A stretch of DNA of 64,000 bases from Timema cristinae. Lineage: Eukaryota > Arthropoda > Insecta > Phasmatodea > Timematidae. The stretch spans positions 59,392,234-59,456,233 of the forward strand of contig JBCFYV010000001.1 of NCBI GenBank assembly GCA_039000515.1. Reading direction: 5' to 3'. The notes under the pieces were generated by a model, which was not told the DNA's origin, ran no database searches, and saw only the letters and a program-made list of their open reading frames with translations. Positions within the stretch are counted from its first letter, which is position 1. Every line of letters begins with the position of its first letter. Both the position numbers and the translations under genes were made by a program. Positions 12,701 through 21,400 of this stretch are shown here, in pieces.

Positions 12701-15700
12701 CAGGAAGGATGGGGGTTATTAGTCCTCACAGAATGTGGCTGGCAAGAGAACTCTTATTGTATTTCAAGTTTTAAACAAGGAAAATTTCTAATTACAAATA
12801 TGATAGCCTACATAACAAGCAAAGACTTTACTAAATTATTATAAACCAAAATGGGTTTCTTGATCTATGTACAATTTTTGAATTAGCTAACCTATGCTTA
12901 TAATCATTCAACATCACTTCCAATTCTTGTGACATCATATTTAGGTTTAAAACATAATTTAGTTTTTTGTTCTTTGAGAAAGATTTGTAGCCATCTGCTT
13001 TACATGGGTACCTGAATAGAGTAACATTCCAAATATTCAGAATTTTGGCTACACTATGGGAAAAGTCCCCACATTGTTAATGGCTTTAGTTAAAGCATCC
13101 TTCAACACTCCTCAAACTGGTGCTTCATTAGTTTTTGTTTTTTGATTGTATGGAATTATAGCTCAGATCTTCATTAACTTGAAATTGAGGAAAAAATAAA
13201 TATATAGAGCCAATAATAGTTGAAATAAAAAGAAATCGTGGCATAAAGTTAAAGGGCATAAATGGGTGGACCTCCAAATATAACAGTTAAAATAAGTCAG
13301 CAAATTGTTGTTGGCCTTGGTGGTCTTGGAATAAAATGTCTTAAAAACCCATCACTTTAATTTTGGAAAATTATACGAAGATCCCTTCCTTTTTGTCACC
13401 ACATTCAAACAATTTAATTCATTCTGCAAGCCACTTTCATTCTCGGCCATTAATATGTTATCATCTGCATAATTATAACATCACTCTCACATTCACATTG
13501 TCCATTTGCATACCAACACGCACTCCTCGTACACTTATCCAAAAATACACTAAACAATCATTGAGACATAACCCAAACTCGTTCAACACCGTGCTCAGTG
13601 TCAAACAATTTGCTTTAAACTCCACCCACTCTAAGGCACACTTTACTTCCAACATACACTGCCATAGTTGTATTTACTAATCATGCATTCACACCATACT
13701 CCTATTCACTTGATCATACACTTTCTCCAAATCGATATATTAGCAGTACACTTTCTTCTTTACTGCCATACATTTCTCAATCACTTTTTTAACGCAAATA
13801 TCTGGTCCATGCATCCTCTACCTGGCGTAAAACCGTATTACGCACCCCAAATCTTGTCCTCGGTTTTTTCACGAATTATAATTCTTACATTCACTCTTGT
13901 TGCCTTTACCTTTGTACAAAGGAACAATGACGGCATTCTTATTTTCATTAGGACTTTTGAAATTCCAGCACATACATTTAAAAGCTCAAATAATCTGGCA
14001 AAAAGTACCTAACCTCCACACGTTGGTATTTCACTTGTAATCCGATCTACACCCACAGCTTTGCCATTCTGTAACACTTTCAAGGCTTTTAACACCTCAG
14101 ACGGGTGAATGCACCTCAGAGAGTATTTGGCTGTATGCGGACTATTTCTAAGAATGAGGTAGTATAGAAACAGACTAAGATGGCAGTGTATAAAACTGTG
14201 TTGCCAACTTTGCTGTATGGCTGTGAAGCGTGAAAGGCGAAAGTGAATGTAGTTGGAAGAAGATATTTAAAAATATGTTTGAAAAAGCTCATATGGAATG
14301 TCCATAATGAATGGATGCTGAAAGATTGTGGTTTGAAAGTGAATCCAATGGTCAAAAGGAAGGAGTGAGCCATTTTATTTGTGGTCAAATGTTGTATGTT
14401 TGAAAAAGAGAAAAATTAAAAGCTTTTAAGACTCAAATGGCATGTATGAATATGGAGAAAGTTAGAGTGGATCAATAAGTACGAAGTTGTGTGTAAATTA
14501 TGTTACAGAATTTTCATGTGGGCCTTCCCTCCCCCCCTCCCCCCAGATACAAGGAGTACCTCGATAAACGAGGGTATTCTAGAGAAGCCAAAGCCACATT
14601 TTTATTGAGAATGAACAGTTTGTTGGTGGGATGATAGCTGATCTTCAGCCCCACCGGTCTCAAAAGCAAAGCTTGCCTGCTGATTAAAAATTTTATGACT
14701 AATTTTGTACATGATAACACGTCATTAGAAGGCTTCATGGTTGATTTTAAATTACCTATTTTTACTTAGTGGAAAATACCTTAAAAAGGTTATATTTTTT
14801 TTAAATTAACAATTATTGTTTTGTTTCAGGAACGGTTCCTTTCTTTGCCCACCACCATCGCCCACACAAATAAGTTGTAATTTTAACCCTTCCAATGTTG
14901 ATGGAAATAATAAGCTTTATCCTTACATGCTCAATTTTTCCCAACTAAAATTATTATAAATATATTTTTTATTAGATAAATAATTCTTACTTTACTTTGT
15001 GAAACCTAAGTCATAAAATATTAATTTTAATGTTTCAATCATAATATGGCATAAGTCAGCATGATTTGCCAACATATAGGTTAGCTACCTCACATAAACG
15101 GTCTAACATTTTGTCGTCAAAGAAGAGCCTAGAATATTCTACTGGGGGTGTATCCACATCAAAAAGGCTTGGTGTTATTATGAAAGGGTTTGCATTTTCA
15201 CTATTATCACAGTCATTTTCATCACTTGTTTTAAAATAACTAAGCTCACTGTCATTTATATTTGACAAAATATCCCACACTCTTGCCATCGCTTTATTGG
15301 TAACTGTGCTGTTTACTTACTATGGAAATGATAATTTACATATATTCATTACAGTTCCCTGCTGCCATCTACAAAATATTCTATAACACAGAAAAACGAG
15401 CGATCGAGGAATGTTCTGTTTTTGACACGTAAAGCATACCGAGTTGTGGTGGAATATATTGTAAATGACACTTAAGCAAATTTTAATTGGCGAAATGTTC
15501 CGTAAATGACAGGAAGGGTTAAAAATGCAGACAAATCAATTTGTTTAATTTTTTGTGATAAATTATTTAGTGATTACTATATGAATATACTTCTATTTAA
15601 TAAAAATTGTAAAATAAATTATATGTATTATTAACCTTTTATTCTTTATCATAATTACATAATGTATATTTTATTAATCATAATTATAAAATATAACCTT

Positions 15701-18433
15701 AATGCACCTTTCATTCCTAATCAAAATAAAAAAATATTCTATTGACTTCTCTTGTAAATATGTGTTTTTTAATCACTAGATGGGTCATTCTTGTGAAACA
15801 GGCAAATTTAACTTTTAAAATTAGTGGCAAATAAATGTCAAATTTATCAACATTAAAAATTATATTTAACTTGTATACGTTCTAGAAAGCATAATCAACA
15901 TACCAGCAGTATATTTATTTTGTTAATTCATATAAAAAAAAAAATTTCAAAACAACATTCCAGGACAATGACAGTACTGCCAGGACAATGATGCAAATAT
16001 CAAAAAGTCAAATTAGATACTTGTATATTAATGTTTACTAGGACAGGTTTTATGTATTTATGGTATGTTTATGTTGATACATTCCATAAAGTTAATATAA
16101 CCAATTTTAATTACTCTTAAAACTAATTAGGGAAGCCTAAGACTAATCACAAAGAGGAAAGCCCTTGAAAACAAATTGGGATGCACGGTTGCCACATGGT
16201 TCAGGGGGATCAATTCTTCTCACAACATCCTTATACAAATAGCTTAGAATGTCTTTCTGATTTGGCCATTTAAATGTTTTCTCAGTAGCAGGGACCATTA
16301 CATTCACTTCACAAGTATTTGTGTTAGCTGACACTACTTCACCAGGATATAGTAGTTTGTCATAGCAGACAACCACCCAGTCTCCACTTTGCAGGCCTAG
16401 GTTTGAAATAATTCCTGAACCTAAAAACAATGCTAGTATTAATCAATTATTTTTTAAAGACAAAACTCAATCATTACACAAAAAACTCAAAATGATAAAA
16501 ACACTTTTGCCATAAGAAAAAAGTTAGTTTTATTACGGTATTGGGTTGCTGGAGGGTCACTAAAAAAGTAAACTTTATTAATGGTTTTAATGTTCATTAC
16601 TTTTTCTAGAATAGGACTCAAATGTGCCCAAATTGATACTGGATCATGTCTCAAAGATTTTGATAAAGAACAAAATGCTGTTGGTGTAGTTTTATTGTCA
16701 AGATTCAAGTAATAAACTCCTGTATGTGTTCTAGAGGCACCAAAATGCATACCTTGAGCTTCGTTATAATATTTGCAGTTGTAGTTTTCACTAAAATCAA
16801 TGTGAAACAGGACAGCATTCTCTGCAAGGTTATCCTTTATTTCACGCAGTTCATGCAGTTGATGTTTAGCAGTGGCTGAATGGATCATATATTTTGGAAT
16901 GGACAGCTCACAATCGGCTACCATTCCACCAACAGTTGTTTGTATTTCTTCTTTTGTTATAATATTATCAACAATTGGTTTTCCTTTTACTTCTCTTTTA
17001 TCCTTCTTGGTAACCCATTTTTTATAACTTATATTTTCGTTGCTATCAAATTGATTGTATATTACCAGATTAGATTTACAGACATCACATTTACGAAGTA
17101 GGCAATTTTCTCTTCCTTCATAATTACAAGTCATTTCTTTCATAGTATCTTGGGTGGATTTAGAGTTAAAGACTTTCAACAAATGCATTTTTTCAGATAG
17201 AAGGTTCATGTTCTCGTGTGTAACACATAAACATGTGTCTCTTTTATTTACATTAGGATGCACCACCCAGAATGGTCGGTATTTACAAAAGGTTGCATAG
17301 CTAATTTTATAGGGGCATTCTGACAAATTTGGCATGCAGAGTTTTCAGAGACTCGTTTAAAAGCCATTTTTGTTTCTTTATCTTCCCTTTTGTTATACAG
17401 TCTTTTTTTCCTGGGCAAAGGCGACTGTTTTCTTCTTTTTCTAAGAAGGATGTGATGGTTTCTTCAAGCTTTATGCCTCACTTTTGATTTTTCTCTCATA
17501 AATAAAATCATATCTGTTATAATTATCAACAAAACATTTATATTTTAAAAAAGGTTTGCTTTCCTTCAAAAATCTATACTTTTTAATAATTTTACCTGAA
17601 ATAATTTTTGTGTACATTTGTTTTGACTTGTTGTTTTTTTGCTGTGCATAGCTCCTTTTCAATTGTTCAGATACAACCTCCCCAAAAATCAACCTTCTCC
17701 TCACTACATTGGACACCTTCCTGCCTTTTAAAAGCCTACGCACTTTGGTACGTGGTGTTGACTCCTTACTTACATTTTCATTTTTCTTAAGCAATCTAAA
17801 ATATTTTTTTTTTGTACTTTTGACAATCTCTTTGAGTTTTTTGTAAATTTAGTTTTAGTATTTTTATATTGTTGTAAGCTTGTGCTCTGTCTCTTCGGAC
17901 TTTTTTTCTCCCACGAGATTTTCTCCCATCTGAATCACTATTAGTATTAATATTGTTATTTGCTGTGCCAGGAAGAGGCTCTACGGAATCAGTTACGGTG
18001 TCAGGACATGCATTTTCGTTTGCTAATTTTTTTTTCAGCCTGTAGCGTTTAGAATTTTCTTTCCACTTTTTACGTGTTAATCTCTTTTCTCTGGCCGTCA
18101 TTTTATGTACTGGTTTAACTACACCCGTTTTCTTTTGTCTTTCATACTTCACATGTCTTTTTAATTTTTCTTGTAATTCACGGTTTGGGTCACCTTTGAT
18201 TTTTTCTTGGCGTTTTTTTTCTGCCAACCTTTTCTTTGCTAACCGATCTTCATTATTTTGTTTTTTCTTAGCCATTTTGATTGGAAACTCCAATTGCAGT
18301 TAAAAGACTAAAAAGAAAATCATTACTTTAGTAAAAAAAAAATGCATAATAAATGAATAAGCTTACATTTGTATAGATAAAATAAATAGTTTACTTCTTC
18401 TTTGGCTACCCGACATTATTTGTAATATTATTA

Positions 18434-18469
<36 letters not shown>

Positions 18470-21400
18470 GCACCGCGTCTTACTACCCGTCCGGGTTATA
18501 CGCACTTACGCTAATGTGTAATGGTAGGGTGATTGTGAGATGAAATGGAGGACCTACAGTTTAACGTGGGATCCGAACCACGGTGGAGGCCTGGCATTCC
18601 CCACATTCACAAGATGTCTTGTCAGAGGTGAAGGAAGGGTTCGGTAATCAGATAAATCTGTGCCGGGACCGAGACTGCCAGGTCACCTTGTAATAACCTC
18701 AAGTCTAACTTTTAGTTTTGATTGAATTTTAACACACACATGCTTAATTTGAAAAATAATGGATAGAATTTAGTAGGCCTGAGTTTTAAATATAACTAGA
18801 CAAGAAAAATAACCATTTTGGATTAGACTTAGGCCTAAAGTTAAGTATTTCACAAACAATATAAATTAAAAATTTAAATAAAGCAGAATTATTTATCATT
18901 GTCCTGCCAAATCATCATTATCCTGGCTCTAACTAACCAGGACAATGATGCCCAGGACAATGATGAAATAGGCTTCCACATGGAATAAAAGTTTCCCTCC
19001 AAAACATTTGAAGTTAAGATTTTCACATCAACAGTAGAGCTAATTTTAGTACTTAAAACAAGAAGAAAGAAAAAATCTCATCTTACCTTTGGTCTTCTAG
19101 AGTGTCCAGGACAATGACAGTTTAAAAACATAAATAGACAAAACCTCTACTCAAATTAGGTATTGTCAAATAACTGGAAGGAAAAAAACTATAATACACA
19201 CACTCTCAAGTAGCAGAAAGACAAAACTTCAATCACCATCCCAAAAGCTAACATGTGCTGCCATCTCTTATTGCACCAGCAAATGTAACTCAAGATGCCA
19301 GGACAATGATTATTATTTTGGAGACAGCTGTTTAGGAATACATTATACATTTTATTCAATAATTTAAAAAATCATAAATAAGAATTTTGCTAAGCCTGAA
19401 GTAAATATGAAAACATGTCACTAAGATATTTTTAAAATTTTAAATATCTATTAGGTAAATCTGATTTTATTATGACAAAATGTGTGTGGAGACAGGCCAG
19501 GACAATGACTTTGGACATGTTCTAACCATAAAAAATGTTGAAAAAAAATAAAAAATATTAATTTGAATAATGTTTTCATATCATTAAAATATGCTTTTAT
19601 TTTTTGTATGTAATTTTTTTTTTTTACTATAACCCTAATAAAATTAATAAACAGAGACTGATATTTGCCTGTTTCACAAGAATGACCCAGATCTCAATTC
19701 CATGATTTAAACTTGTGATCCAACTCATACTATAGCAACCCAGAGAGAACTAGTCTCGAACCAGAGTAAAATACCATAGCATCCCAGAGAAAACCAACAC
19801 GAACCAAAGTAAAACACCATAGCATCCCACAGAGAACCAACATACACCAGAGTAAAATACCTTAGCACTGACTGTGATTTTTTCACCGATACCATTTGAT
19901 CACCTATACTCCCAGTTACTCGATCTCAAAAGTATCGGTGATTGAGATATCAGTGATCAGAGATACTCCATACTCGCATCGGATGGCAACAGTTACTCGA
20001 GCCACGGAGCTAGTATTACTTCCTCAAGACATTAGAGTAAATACTCGCTTCGCTGCCCTTGTTATTCTTTTATTTTTTATTTTCTACCAGATAATTGAGA
20101 ATCAACCTTATTGACTGGCATGTTTTACGTGCTATTTCTATTTAAAACAATTGATTTTGTAGAGCTCATTTTTCAAAAACAGTATGTTTTGCTTTCTTTT
20201 CTTATCAACTGTATGAAACATCTTAAAATGCATACTTTTGTATTGACTGTACATTAGTCAAGCAACATGAAACCCAGATTAAGCCTTGAAAGATTAGGTA
20301 GCGAGTTGTATGTCGATTGTAAATGTCAGTGCCGACAGGAAGAGCTCATGTTAGTCCTTTAAGTATCGAATTCCATTGCAAGCCGCCAAACACCCGAGTA
20401 ATTAGTTTTCTTTCCAACCGATACTCATGGTAGTATTCGAGTAAATACTAAATATCCAATACTCAATACTCATAAATACTCCATACTCCATTCTAGATAC
20501 TCGATACTCGGACAGCAGCTAAATACTAGCCTTCACCGTGGTTGGAAAGTGAAAAAATATCGGTCCATCAAAACTCTGTGAATACAGGTCACAGTGAAAA
20601 ATCACTGGTATAAATCACCGATATATGAAAATCACAGTCACTGTATTCACTGATATCGTAAAATCACGGTTTCGCCCATCTCTACATTCCAGAGAGAACC
20701 AACATAAACCAGAGTAAATACCATAGCAATGCAGAGAGAACCAACATAGACCAGAGTAAATACCATAGCATCCCACAGAGAACCAACATAAACCAGAGTA
20801 AATACCATAGCATCCCAGAGAGAACCAACATGAACCAGAGTAAAATACCATAGCATCCCAGAGAGAACCAACATACACCAGAGTAAATAACATAGCATCC
20901 CAGAGAGAACCAACATACACCAGAGTAAAATACCATAGCATCCCAGAGAGAACCAACATGAACCAGAGTAAAATACCATAGCATCCCAGAGAGAACCAAC
21001 ATAGACCAGAGTAAATAACATAGCATCCCAGAGAGAACCAACATACACCAGAGTAAATACCATAGCATCCCAGAGAGAAACAAAATGAACCAGAGTAAAA
21101 TACCATAGCATCCCAGAGAGAACCAACATAGACCAGAGTAAATAACATAGCATCCCAGAGAGAACCAACATACACCAGAGTAAAATACCATAGCATCCCA
21201 GAGAGAACCAACATAGACCAGAGTAAATAACATAGCATCCCAGAGAGAACCAACATACACCAGAGTAAAATACCATAGCATCCCAGAGAGAACCAACATG
21301 AACCAGAGTAAAATACCATAGCATCCAGAGAGAACCAACATAGACCAGAGTAAAATACCATAGCATCCCAGAGAGAACCAACATGAACCAGAGTAAAATA

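Larger units (their letters stand above)
15782..19688 (-). mobile_element. DNA transposon with 27-bp TIRs and 4-bp target duplication
   Basis: The ends GGGTCATTCTTGTGAAACAG (15782) and its inverted copy (ending 19688) match perfectly through GGCAAAT. AGAT is duplicated outside (15778-15781, 19689-19692). It is 3907 bp and carries a minus-strand protein remnant plus nine copies of CCAGGACAATGA near the ends. A 4-bp target duplication is known for Sola elements, but the superfamily is inferred, not established. A SINE is nested inside (18430-18700). Confidence 0.75.
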
